From: JAGMES01 sp023128035
GTDB taxonomy: Bacteria; Bacillota; Halanaerobiia; DY22613
Direction: 5' to 3'
Assembly (NCBI GenBank): GCA_030627905.1
Contig: DAOVRZ010000008.1
Coordinates: forward strand, 1 to 64,000
DNA: 64,000 nucleotides
Each line of letters begins with the position of its first letter. Position 1 is the first letter of the stretch. Position numbers and translations under genes: made by a program. The notes under the pieces were generated by a model. That model saw only the letters and a list, made by a program, of their open reading frames with translations, searched no databases and was not told the DNA's origin. Of this stretch, positions 43,871 through 52,071 are shown piece by piece.

Positions 43871-44680
43871 TTAACTAAAGTCTCTCATACGTTCTTCGAA
43901 AGTAATATTTTTTTGAGTAATTTCTTGAGCAACTTTTATTCCAACATATCGAAGATGCCATGGTTCATAAACATAACCTGTAATCTCTTCTTTTCCATTT
44001 GGATATCGAATAATAAATCCGAAGTTTGGGGCATTTTTTGCTAACCAAATTCCTTCAGGTGTATTGCCAAAGGCTTGATGTAGTCTATATCCCATATTTG
44101 GACTTGAAATATCAATTGCAAGTCCGGTTTGATGTTCACTTTGTCCAGGATAAGCACTTGTCTTATTGGCTACTTCTTTACCGAGTTTTCGTGCTTTATA
44201 ATCGAAGATTTGTTTTTGTCTGTGATAGGAACGATATGCTGATACGCCAACAAGATTGAAATTATCTTCTTTTGCTTTTTTGAATAAGTTCTCTATCGCT
44301 TGAGCTGCTTCTTTTCTCATCAATTTTTTTGGTAAATCTTCTTTAAATGAAAAGGGGATATTTGGCTTAACTAAGTTTTCTGGTATATAATCTGCTGGTA
44401 AACTATGCTCTTTATTGACTAATACTAAAACTCCTTTTACGTCAGTCTCTTTTTTTATATCGTTTTTAGGGTTATCAGGTTTTTCTAAGTTGTCATTTTT
44501 AAGAGATTCTTTTGTTTGAGATTGATCTGATTGGTTATGGTTCATTTCTGTAGAGGTTTCTTTAATTTTATTCGCTTTCCAGAAAGTGATTTTTGAAAAA
44601 TCGTTTTCTACATCTGTATAAGCAATGATACTGGTTATTAAGACTATTATTAAAAATAAAAAGTAAAATAATCGTTTCAT
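43871..44680 (-). CDS. D-alanyl-D-alanine carboxypeptidase, VanY type (peptidase M15B)
   Basis: A 269-residue protein. An N-terminal membrane anchor (hydrophobic about residues 3-20) is followed by a charged linker to about 85 and the M15B domain. Zinc and catalytic motifs are present: SAYRSYHRQ, SEHQTGLAIDIS (His and Asp ligands) and EPWHLRYVG (catalytic Glu and third His ligand). It removes the terminal D-Ala from peptidoglycan stem peptides outside the membrane. No vanRS, vanHAX or other resistance gene is nearby, so routine wall trimming is more likely than glycopeptide resistance. The ATG at 44,680 has AAAGGAGGAG upstream and is preferred to a start 75 bases further out. Confidence 0.92.
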   Translation of the reverse strand: MKRLFYFLFLIIVLITSIIAYTDVENDFSKITFWKANKIKETSTEMNHNQSDQSQTKESLKNDNLEKPDNPKNDIKKETDVKGVLVLVNKEHSLPADYIPENLVKPNIPFSFKEDLPKKLMRKEAAQAIENLFKKAKEDNFNLVGVSAYRSYHRQKQIFDYKARKLGKEVANKTSAYPGQSEHQTGLAIDISSPNMGYRLHQAFGNTPEGIWLAKNAPNFGFIIRYPNGKEEITGYVYEPWHLRYVGIKVAQEITQKNITFEERMRDFS

Positions 44681-44895
44681 GATTTTTGCTCCTCCTTTAG
44701 TTTCAGTTATATAGTTCAGTGGAAGTAACTTATAATAGTTATCAATTCTCTTCAAAAATTATAACATTTGTTTTATAAAAAGCCAAGGTGTATTATATGG
44801 TAATAAAAAAATATGTTTAGTACAATTTTTTTTGAAACTTTTTGTGAAGTTATACGTCTAAAAAGATAAATATAAAAAATACAGGAGTGATCGAA

Positions 44896-45843
44896 ATGAT
44901 TAAAAAAACATTTTTAGCAATCTTAATTCTTTCTATTATTATCATCCCAACTGTCTGGGCAGAGCAAGCAACAACTGTTGAAAGTAGTTCTGTTAAACAG
45001 GAAATATCGTATAGTATTCCTGAAAATACGATTGGTATTGAAGGAATCATTAAAGAAATTAGAAAAGATATGGATAAAGTTATTGTTCTCGTAGAAGGTC
45101 AGAGATTAAATGATGAAGGGTATGATCAAGTCAAGTTAGTAATTCATGATGATACACAAATTATTAATGAAAAAGATAATGCAGAATTGAGTTATGGAGA
45201 TTTTAAAGAAGGTATGGTTATCAAAGGTTTTTATGGGCCAGCAGTTACCAGAAGTTTACCACCAATGGGAGTAGCAAAATTAGTATTAGTACAGGAAAGA
45301 AAAATTCCAGAGGAAATATATACCTATGGAACAATTGGACAAATCAGAGAGGTTAAAGGTGGAATAATGGTGGATATCATAAATGAAGCAGGTGAAAATG
45401 AAATTAATTTGGTCATTAGTGATAGAACTATTATAACTGATCAATCAGGATTAGAATTATCAAAGGATGAACTGAAGGAAGGTTTAAAGATTAAAGCAAG
45501 CTATGGGCCAGCTGTTACTGCGAGTTTGCCTCCTATAGGAACAGCGAACTCAGTAGTAGTAGAGGAACAAAAGATTCCAGAGGAAATATATACTTATGGA
45601 ACAATTGGACAAATCAGAGAGGTTAAAGGTGGAATAATGATTCATATTATAAATGACGCAGGTGAAAATGAAATTAATCTGGTTATCAGTGATAGAACTG
45701 TTATAACTGATCAATCAGGATTAGAATTATCAAAGGATGAATTGAAGGAAGGTTTAAAGATTAAAGCAAGTTATGGGCCAGCCGTTACGATGAGTTTACC
45801 TCCAATCGGAAATGCAGATAAAATTATTATAATTGCAGAATAA
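44896..45843 (+). CDS. Exported protein made of three ~90-residue repeats
   Basis: A 315-residue protein of unknown function. Signal peptide MIKKTFLAILILSIIIIPTVWAEQ is cleaved near residue 22. Three repeats follow (about 45-135, 136-225, 226-315), each with G-x-I-x-x-I, a beta-rich middle, D-x-T-x-I, a K/S-x-x-E-L/F-K-E-G segment and a closing YGPAVTxSLPPxG. The last two are nearly identical. The beta content and DxTxI patterns resemble OB-like DUF5666 or YobA-type domains; this is only a resemblance. It is divergent from the vanY-like gene, and both are bracketed by direct repeats. The ATG at 44,896 is well spaced from CAGGAG. Confidence 0.7.
   Translation: MIKKTFLAILILSIIIIPTVWAEQATTVESSSVKQEISYSIPENTIGIEGIIKEIRKDMDKVIVLVEGQRLNDEGYDQVKLVIHDDTQIINEKDNAELSYGDFKEGMVIKGFYGPAVTRSLPPMGVAKLVLVQERKIPEEIYTYGTIGQIREVKGGIMVDIINEAGENEINLVISDRTIITDQSGLELSKDELKEGLKIKASYGPAVTASLPPIGTANSVVVEEQKIPEEIYTYGTIGQIREVKGGIMIHIINDAGENEINLVISDRTVITDQSGLELSKDELKEGLKIKASYGPAVTMSLPPIGNADKIIIIAE
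45302..45840 (+). repeat. 270-bp in-gene tandem duplication
   Basis: The block starting at ATTCCAGAGGAAATATATAC (about 45,304) recurs exactly 270 bp later (about 45,574) and stays nearly identical to the gene end, with only scattered substitutions. The period is a whole number of codons (90), so the frame is kept. The more diverged first protein repeat (45,020-45,300) shows that duplication happened more than once. Confidence 0.9.
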
Positions 45844-45966
45844 ATTTTCTGGAATAATTTGTTTAATATTTACTTTTATCTGTATCATCGAAGCATGGCG
45901 ATTGGTCAAGTATTAAGTCCACGAATTGGTTGCAACTTTAGCATATCATCGCAATGCTAGTTTATA

Positions 45967-46088
45967 GAATAGAATAGCAAAGTTTTATTAATGGAGCCTG
46001 GATATATAATTTCAGGTTCTTTTTTATATCTCAATTTTGTAATTGATCTAAGTATATAGCATTAAACGATAACCTGTAACCTCAACTG
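45967..46088. repeat. Direct repeat, right copy
   Basis: Partner of 43,713-43,820, starting GAATAGAATAGCAAAG and ending AACCTGTAACCTCAACTG. It carries the same terminator hairpin, here serving the tandem-repeat protein gene. Confidence 0.8.
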
Positions 46089-46149
46089 CAAAAGGTTGAT
46101 TAATAAAAAAATCATCTTTTTCATAATTCCTGAAGGAGAAAATTTCTTT

Positions 46150-46254
46150 ATGTCTAAATACAGAATAGAACATTTTGGGATGGTTTATTATGTGATCGAT
46201 GATTTAAGTATTTAGAAAGTAACAGATGAAACGGCAAAGAAAGCTTTAGTATAG
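46150..46254 (+). pseudogene. Short broken frame before the GNAT fusion gene
   Basis: An ATG after a GAAGGAG-type RBS reads MSKYRIEHFGMVYYVIDDLSI, then TAG, then KVTDETAKKALV and TAG in the same frame. It looks like a small helical protein with a premature stop. The family is not recognised. Confidence 0.35.
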
Positions 46255-46267
46255 AGGAGGAAAAAAT

Positions 46268-49200
46268 ATGGATTCTATTAAATTAGTTGAATATGATCAT
46301 TCAATGTCTAAAAAGTTGACTGATATGTGGAATAAAAGTGGTGATAATTGGGGAGGATTTGATTCTGTTTTAACCGAAGAGACGGTCATAAATGAACAGG
46401 AAAATTCTATTGATATGCATGTATATCTTGCAATGGTTGGAGAAGAAGTGGTTGGGTATTGTAGTCTTTCTGAGTATCGTGAGGATGAAGGGAGTCTATA
46501 TATACCACTTCTAAATGTGATACCAGATTATCATGGCAAAAAAGTTGGAAAAACTTTGATGTTAAAAGTATTGGAGAGAACGATAGAATTGGGATGGCCG
46601 AGGTTGGATCTTTATACCTGGCCCGGGAATACAAAGGCTGTGCCTCTCTATAAAAAGTGTGGCTTTTTCTGGGAAAAGAGAGATGATGTAACCCATCTTA
46701 TGAATTTTATTCCTGCAGCTTTACAGACAGAAGCTGTGGCTGACTATTTTAAAACTGCCCATTGGTATGATGATTCAAAGAGGATTATTAAAATACAACC
46801 AGATGGGAAATCTGAAAATGACTTTGATTTTTTTGAATACTCATGGGAAAAGAATGATCAGACTCTTAGGATGGAATTTGAAAAGAGGGGAAGGGGTCTT
46901 AGACTTATCGAGACTGATGATTATCTGATCAGTGCCCGGATTGATAACCAGAATCTTGTCTTTGGTAGAAAGTATAAAGTTTATTATGAGATTATCAATA
47001 AATCAGGTAAGTTTTTAAATGTATCAATCAAGGGAAGGGATGACAAAAATATTAACTTTGATTTTGAAAAGGCTGTAGATGTTATTGATCGAGAGCTTTT
47101 GGAAGGCGAATTTTATATAAATGAAGTTGAAGAAGAATCAAGTATTTGGCGGACACAGCCAGGGGTACCTGCTGATATTTTCATCAATGGGAAACATGCA
47201 TATTTTAAACTTGGAATAGTTCCAAAATTTCCTGCAAAATTATCTTTAACTATCCCAGATCAAGAATGTTATAGACAAGTTTCACTTGAGCTTTATCTGG
47301 ATATTGAGAATAACTTTGATGAAGATGCAGTCTTCAAATTTAAATTACATGGAACAGAAAATATTACCTTATATCAGAGAAGTTTTGAAATTTCTTTGAA
47401 GGCAAAAGAAAAAGATTCAATTCAAGTACCTTATATGTTGGAAGATTTCTTCTTTTTCTCTGAGACGATACCTATAACAGTTGAGTTAAAAAATGGTGAA
47501 GTCATTCAATTTACCAAAAAGCTTGGTACTGCTTTTAAAGGGCGTACCGGTATGTTTGGAGGAGAAACAGAAGAATGTTGGATGATCTGCAACGGTGATT
47601 ATACAGTTGAGTTAAACAAGAGGAATAATCGGCGTTCTATATTAACCTATGGAATGGGTGAGGCTGATGTTATCGTATTACCTTATCCAAGAATAGGTAA
47701 GCCATTTTCAGCTGAGTTTTCAAAGAAAAAACCTTATCAGGTGGAATATTTCCGTGACTATGATGAGATGGTTTTAAAGGCTCGATATAGTTCAGATGAT
47801 TTTAAAGATATAGAGCTTGTAAGTGTATCAAAGCTTTATGCCAGTGGTATAGTGGAAAATTATTATGAGATTTGTAATCACTCTGATAATGAAACCCCTA
47901 AGGAAATTTTTTTGACTGATAATTGTTTTTGTAGGTTATATCGAAGTTTCATACCTTATGATGGTGATATAGTCGAAGCTGGTAATCTTAGTTACCCAGA
48001 ACATTGGAAAAGTAGTAAAATAACAGAAAATTGGATTTTTGCAAAAGGTGAGCGCATAACTAAGGGATTTTGCTGGTCAAAAGATCAACATATCAAGATA
48101 AATGAGGATACCTTTTTTATCGAGCATGCTTTTGGTAAGTTGTCAAAAAGCGAATGGAAAAAAACAGAGCCAATCTATATAGCTTTAGGAACATTTACAG
48201 ACTGGCAGGAGTTTAGAGGATTTGCTTTAGGAAAGTATGATAATCAAGATCTATCAACAAAGGATGGTTTTGAGTTTCTTGTAAACGATGGTAATCCTTT
48301 TGTTAAGAAAAAATTTAAAGTAAAGATTAAAGAACGTAAAAATGTATACTTTAATGGAGATTTGATTCTGAGCTCAAAGACTGGATTATTTGAATCACTT
48401 CATCAGAGCTATAAGCCTACAGAAGAGAAACAAGAAGCTGAATTTGTGGTAACGTTGGATCAAGATACACGAATGGATGGTTTACAATTGGATGTAGATT
48501 TTTCTGCAGTTTATTTTTCTAAAAAAGCATATGTTTTTAAAATGACTGAAGATGAAATAAAAAAGACAATGTTAGAGGAAAGTGGGTTTGAAGTGTTTTC
48601 TGTAGATAATGGGGTATTGACAATAAAAGCTGCTCCATCTTTTAATAATTCTCTTTATTCTCTAAATTATCGGATGGGAACAGAACATCAGGAGTGGCTT
48701 GATTCATCATTTCCTGAACTTGGCCCAAGATCCTGGTTTAATCCCTGGATTGGGGGAATTAGTGGAATCCCGCTTGATTTAACAGCAAATTCTGTAATGC
48801 AGGAAAAACGGACTGGTGAGTTTGTAGAAATACAGGATAATTTTGAAAATAGATGGATGGGGATAAAATTAAAATTGAAAATAGAAAAGCATAAAGGGTA
48901 TCAGGGATTGGAATTTAATCAATATTTCTTAATGTTACCCGGTCTGCCGATTCTATGCTATACCGTAGAGATTATACAAAATACCGGTTCATTTATAAAA
49001 GATATGAGTTTTCGGACTGATTGCTTTTTTAAGCCTGACCAGGAAGTTCAAAATAGCTGGTTTATCACAGAAAATCTTTCTGGTGAATTGATTAAATATA
49101 AAGCAGGAAAAATTAGACATGATATAGGTACATATTCACCACTGTTATTTGGATCTGAAAATCATGAGATAAAACTTTTAATGTATGCAGGAGATCACCC

Positions 49201-49369
49201 TCTGCCTTTGATTGGATTTGCTAATCGAGTTGATAATGCAGGATTTTTTAAACAAAATATTACTTTGAAAAATAAAGAATCTTTATTTACCTCACCAATG
49301 TTTTTGGTTTATACGGAAGAATACTTATCAGAAGAATTATTAAAAGGTTTAAAAAGTATAAAATTTTAA
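46268..49369 (+). CDS. GNAT acetyltransferase fused to a large beta-rich domain of unknown function
   Basis: A 1,033-residue protein. Residues 1-150 are a GNAT domain: VYLAMVGEEVVGYCSL, then IPLLNVIPDYHGKKVGKTLMLKVLE with the acetyl-CoA P-loop (normally Q/RxxGxG/A; here HGKKVGK), then NTKAVPLYKKCGF. Residues ~160-1,033 are soluble and beta-rich, with an NEW1/CARDB-like stretch (about 330-420) and Trp- and Gly-rich segments (PRSWFNPWIGGISG, about 820) that recall carbohydrate-active beta-sandwich domains. No signal peptide is seen, so it should be cytoplasmic. I know no characterised protein of this make-up. The RBS is GAGGAGG. Confidence 0.65.
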   Translation: MDSIKLVEYDHSMSKKLTDMWNKSGDNWGGFDSVLTEETVINEQENSIDMHVYLAMVGEEVVGYCSLSEYREDEGSLYIPLLNVIPDYHGKKVGKTLMLKVLERTIELGWPRLDLYTWPGNTKAVPLYKKCGFFWEKRDDVTHLMNFIPAALQTEAVADYFKTAHWYDDSKRIIKIQPDGKSENDFDFFEYSWEKNDQTLRMEFEKRGRGLRLIETDDYLISARIDNQNLVFGRKYKVYYEIINKSGKFLNVSIKGRDDKNINFDFEKAVDVIDRELLEGEFYINEVEEESSIWRTQPGVPADIFINGKHAYFKLGIVPKFPAKLSLTIPDQECYRQVSLELYLDIENNFDEDAVFKFKLHGTENITLYQRSFEISLKAKEKDSIQVPYMLEDFFFFSETIPITVELKNGEVIQFTKKLGTAFKGRTGMFGGETEECWMICNGDYTVELNKRNNRRSILTYGMGEADVIVLPYPRIGKPFSAEFSKKKPYQVEYFRDYDEMVLKARYSSDDFKDIELVSVSKLYASGIVENYYEICNHSDNETPKEIFLTDNCFCRLYRSFIPYDGDIVEAGNLSYPEHWKSSKITENWIFAKGERITKGFCWSKDQHIKINEDTFFIEHAFGKLSKSEWKKTEPIYIALGTFTDWQEFRGFALGKYDNQDLSTKDGFEFLVNDGNPFVKKKFKVKIKERKNVYFNGDLILSSKTGLFESLHQSYKPTEEKQEAEFVVTLDQDTRMDGLQLDVDFSAVYFSKKAYVFKMTEDEIKKTMLEESGFEVFSVDNGVLTIKAAPSFNNSLYSLNYRMGTEHQEWLDSSFPELGPRSWFNPWIGGISGIPLDLTANSVMQEKRTGEFVEIQDNFENRWMGIKLKLKIEKHKGYQGLEFNQYFLMLPGLPILCYTVEIIQNTGSFIKDMSFRTDCFFKPDQEVQNSWFITENLSGELIKYKAGKIRHDIGTYSPLLFGSENHEIKLLMYAGDHPLPLIGFANRVDNAGFFKQNITLKNKESLFTSPMFLVYTEEYLSEELLKGLKSIKF

Positions 49370-49385
49370 AAACGTAACTAAGCAA

Positions 49386-49420
49386 AAGGACTTCTGGTGA
49401 AATTCAGAAGTCCCTTCATT
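49386..49420 (+). terminator. Terminator after the GNAT fusion gene
   Basis: GGACTTCTG and CAGAAGTCC pair perfectly, followed by CTTCATTTTG. It is homologous to the hairpin at 40,371. Confidence 0.8.
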
Positions 49421-49423
49421 TTG

Positions 49424-49835
49424 TTAAGATTTATAAGCTGGAACGTTTAACAAGTTATTTACAGTAACAAACTTATATCCGAGAATCTTTAGTGTTTCAA
49501 TTAATTCTGGAAGAGCATTTACTGTATTAGTATAACTAAGATCTGTTCCACTTCCGGAATGAAAGAGTAGAATAGATCCATTTTTAACATCTGGTAAAGT
49601 GTTAATCAATATTTGATCTACATCTCTATCACGTCAATCAACAGAATCAACAGACCAATTAATCACTTTATAGTCCATTTCTTTTAATTGCTTAACATTT
49701 TCAAGAGAAACACTTCCATAAGGCGGACGTATTAACGCAGTTTTTAAGCCAGTAATTTTTTCAAGAATCTGCTCAGTGTAAATTGCATCAGGACCATCAT
49801 CAAAGGTTAAAGCAATTTTGTTGGAACAGTAATTT
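49424..49835 (-). pseudogene. Polysaccharide deacetylase (NodB domain) with nonsense codon and internal deletion
   Basis: On the minus strand the frame reads KIALTFDDGPDAIYTEQILEKI and then jumps directly to TGLKTALIRPPYGS, INWSVDSVD-stop-RDRDVDQIL and GSILLFHSGSG. Intact members have about 60 residues between the first two parts, including the HSxxH metal site; these are deleted in frame. The WRDRD Trp is TGA. Both lesions make it non-functional. The family removes acetyl groups from wall or spore glycans. The fragment at 40,424 is a second, shorter copy. Confidence 0.85.
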
Positions 49836-49836
49836 T

Positions 49837-49990
49837 TGCAGAAAGCTCGTTATGATATAGAGAATGAAGTACCTATTGCTGAAGTTGACTTTGCAAAAAT
49901 ATTATAAGATGATGATACAATTGAAAAGATTGCACAGATTGTAGGATCTCATAGTAAAAGTGCCGGCATTCCCTGTCGGAGAAAGGTTTA
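49837..49990 (+). pseudogene. Relic resembling an HD-domain protein
   Basis: A frame reads KARYDIENEVPIAEVDFAKIL, then TAA, then DDDTIEKIAQIVGSHSKSAGI. The pattern I-E-K-I-A-x-I-V-x-x-H resembles the second helix of HD phosphohydrolases. The fragment is joined on both sides to unrelated relics, so it is a scrap of a larger gene. The assignment is tentative. Confidence 0.35.
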
Positions 49991-50005
49991 AGGATTTGAT
50001 AAATT

Positions 50006-50362
50006 TTGAATGAGAGTAATACTAATGAAGATATATATAATGTCGATGATATTTTTGAAATAGAAGTAAATAATTCGACATATGACTTGGTTTACGATTC
50101 GGGTTGTTTTCATCATTTACCACCTCACCAAAGATTAAAGTATCTAGATCTTTTATCTAAAGCTTTAAAGTCAAACGGATTTTTTGGTTTAACCTGTTTT
50201 GCACCTGGGGGTGGGTCAGATATTTCAGATTGGGAAGTTTATAGAAAAAATAGTCTTCAGGGAGGTTTATCTTATACAGAAGAAAAACTCAAAAAAATAT
50301 TTTCTAAAAATTTTGAGGTTATAGAATTTCGTAAGATGAAAGAAATTCAACAATTTACTTAA
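50006..50362 (+). pseudogene. Truncated SAM-dependent methyltransferase
   Basis: A 118-codon frame covers the second half of a class I methyltransferase: YDLVYDSGCFHHLPPHQR (motif II region), GFFGLTCFAPGGG and GGLSYTEEKLKKIF. The SAM-binding glycine-rich motif I, which should lie upstream, is missing, and the usual last strands after RKMKEI are also gone. It cannot bind SAM as it stands. It might still be transcribed, but no clear RBS precedes the TTG. It lies 130 bp upstream of the radical SAM cassette. Confidence 0.72.
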
Positions 50363-50381
50363 TAAATAAAAACTATTAATA

Positions 50382-50410
50382 TTGATAATTCAGTATATTT
50401 ATGGTATAAT
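50382..50410 (+). promoter_or_regulatory. Promoter of the radical SAM / peptide cassette
   Basis: TTGATA (50,382-50,387) and TATAAT (50,405-50,410) are separated by 17 bp. The start codon of the first radical SAM gene lies 83 bp downstream with AAAGGAGGCG as RBS. Confidence 0.7.
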
Positions 50411-50492
50411 AAATGTGCGGTATATTTTTTAATAAAAATTTACAATAAGTAAAATTATAAGCTCACTGAGACACAAATAAAGGAGGCGTTGT

Positions 50493-51809
50493 ATGAACCT
50501 AAAGCCATCTTATTACAATCATTTGGCCAAATTAAATAATGGAAAAGTAGTGTTATTCAATTTTTTGACTGGTAACTTAAAAGAAATTGACGAAGCGGAT
50601 ATTGATAAACTCAAATTCATCTTTGAAAATTGCAATAAAAACTTTGATGGGTATTCTGAAAACTTAAAAAAAGAATTGATCAACGATTTGTATTTAGTTC
50701 CAGAAGATGCGAATGAATTAGATATAGTTCGTATTCGAAACTTATCGACAAGATATGATAATCTAATTTATAACCTCGTACTCATGCCGACATTAGATTG
50801 CAACTTTTCTTGTAAATATTGTTATGAATCTAAAGAGCAAATTTTTATGAGTGAAGATGTGAAAATAGGTATTATTAATTGGGCTACAAAAATTGCAAGA
50901 GTGAGTAAGCGTTTTGTAATCAATTGGTTTGGTGGAGAGCCATTATTAGATTTTTCTATCATTGAAGAGATAAATAGTAGTATAAAAAATATTTGTACAG
51001 AAAATAGATGCTTTTTTATTTCTGATATAACTACAAATGGATATCTTTTGACAGATGAGATTTTGAGTAAAGTCGATAATTTAAATATTACTAGTTTTCA
51101 AATTACTGTGGATGGGCCACCAGAAATACATAATAAATATCGTCCGTTAGAAAATGGTGAAGGAACATTTGATATAGTTTATAAAAATATATTGAAAATT
51201 TTAGATCAAACACGAGCTAATGTTGCTCTAAGAGTGAATGTTGATCAAAATAACTTTGATAAGATACCAGATTTTTTAAATATGATACCTAAAAAATATC
51301 GCACACCAAGGCTGATGATCGTATTTAAAGATATCTTTTCTGATCCTAGTGGCAAAACAGGCAGAGAATCTGAAATAGATCAGAACCGAATAAACACTTA
51401 TAAAAAAATGAAGCAACTATATCACTATGGTATGGAACAAGGGTTCAATGTTTTCTTACCCACATTTAGTATCCGTGATCATCATTGTAATAGTGGGTCA
51501 AAGAACTATTTTATTGTTCATCCAACTGGGGATTTGTACAGATGTACTGTTGAATTTGCAACAGGAAAAAGTATAGGGAAATTATTTAAAGATGGCTCAT
51601 TAGATATAGATAGCTATGCAACTTCTAAATGGTTATCTTATATTCCTGGAGATGATGAAAAATGTGCAAAATGTAAATTTTTACCTTTATGCCAGGGTGG
51701 ATGCAGATATAATAGAATGATGGGTAAACTACCTTGTTCGCTTGAATCTACTGATATCGATGGAGTAATCGAGTTATATTATTTATCTAAAACTCATTCA
51801 CAAAGGTAG
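50493..51809 (+). CDS. Radical SAM/SPASM peptide maturase (first enzyme of the cassette)
   Basis: A 438-residue protein. Residues 1-90 are an N-terminal extension that could form a peptide-recognition (PqqD/RRE-like) domain. The radical SAM core starts at NLVLMPTLDCNFSCKYCYE (Cys103, 107, 110), followed by NWFGGEPLL and ITTNGYLL. The C-terminal SPASM region has Cys near 331 and 350, then CAKCKFLPLCQGGC (Cys391, 394, 400, 404) and a last LPCS, enough for two auxiliary 4Fe-4S clusters. This architecture is typical of enzymes that make thioether or C-C cross-links in ribosomal peptides. A 34-codon ORF follows 113 bp downstream. The family is firm; the chemistry is not predictable by eye. Confidence 0.88.
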   Translation: MNLKPSYYNHLAKLNNGKVVLFNFLTGNLKEIDEADIDKLKFIFENCNKNFDGYSENLKKELINDLYLVPEDANELDIVRIRNLSTRYDNLIYNLVLMPTLDCNFSCKYCYESKEQIFMSEDVKIGIINWATKIARVSKRFVINWFGGEPLLDFSIIEEINSSIKNICTENRCFFISDITTNGYLLTDEILSKVDNLNITSFQITVDGPPEIHNKYRPLENGEGTFDIVYKNILKILDQTRANVALRVNVDQNNFDKIPDFLNMIPKKYRTPRLMIVFKDIFSDPSGKTGRESEIDQNRINTYKKMKQLYHYGMEQGFNVFLPTFSIRDHHCNSGSKNYFIVHPTGDLYRCTVEFATGKSIGKLFKDGSLDIDSYATSKWLSYIPGDDEKCAKCKFLPLCQGGCRYNRMMGKLPCSLESTDIDGVIELYYLSKTHSQR

Positions 51810-51832
51810 AAAAATTAATTTGTTTATAATTT

Positions 51833-52049
51833 TGAAGCGGGGAAGAAAACATAAGCTTTATAAAATGAAAACTTTAAGTTTTTATGGTTTAACTAAATTT
51901 TTAAACAAAGGAGGTGTATAGCATGTTAAATAACTTATGGGATCTTGACAATTATTCTTGGGATGATATGGACGTACCTCCAATTAAAGTGTACTGTTGC
52001 CCAGACGCAATAGATTTTGATAATTAATTAGTATATTCTCCCCGCTTCA
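51833..52049. repeat. 11-bp inverted repeat bracketing the putative precursor gene
   Basis: TGAAGCGGGGA (51,833-51,843) and TCCCCGCTTCA (52,039-52,049) are exact inverted copies lying on either side of the 34-codon ORF. In RNA they could pair and enclose that ORF. The right arm ends about 10 bases before the RBS of the second radical SAM gene. Confidence 0.65.
51923..52027 (+). CDS. Putative RiPP precursor peptide, 34 residues
   Basis: The ORF has a very strong RBS (AAAGGAGGTG, nine bases before ATG) and lies alone between two radical SAM/SPASM genes. The peptide is acidic. Its first half is rich in Trp, Tyr and Asp (WDLD at 6-9, NYSWDDMD at 10-17), then comes a PPIK turn, and it ends with the likely core VYCCPDAIDFDN (Cys25, Cys26, Asp28, 31, 33). 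Adjacent Cys residues close to Asp suggest thioether links, and the Trp/Tyr tripeptides could also suit cyclophane chemistry. There is no Gly-Gly cleavage site. I recognise no known precursor family. Size, context and RBS argue for a real gene. Confidence 0.75.
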   Translation: MLNNLWDLDNYSWDDMDVPPIKVYCCPDAIDFDN

Positions 52050-52071
52050 TTTACTAAAAGGAGGAAAAATA

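Noticed and set aside
43871..44680. Glycopeptide resistance locus
   Set aside because: Only a VanY-type gene is present, with no vanHAX or two-component regulator.
45302..45840. CRISPR-like repeat
   Set aside because: The unit is 270 bp, in frame within a gene, and has no short-repeat/spacer structure. No CRISPR array is present in the window.
49621..49640. TGA in the deacetylase as selenocysteine codon
   Set aside because: Homologues have Trp in this WRDRD motif and the gene also has an internal deletion, so it is a nonsense mutation.
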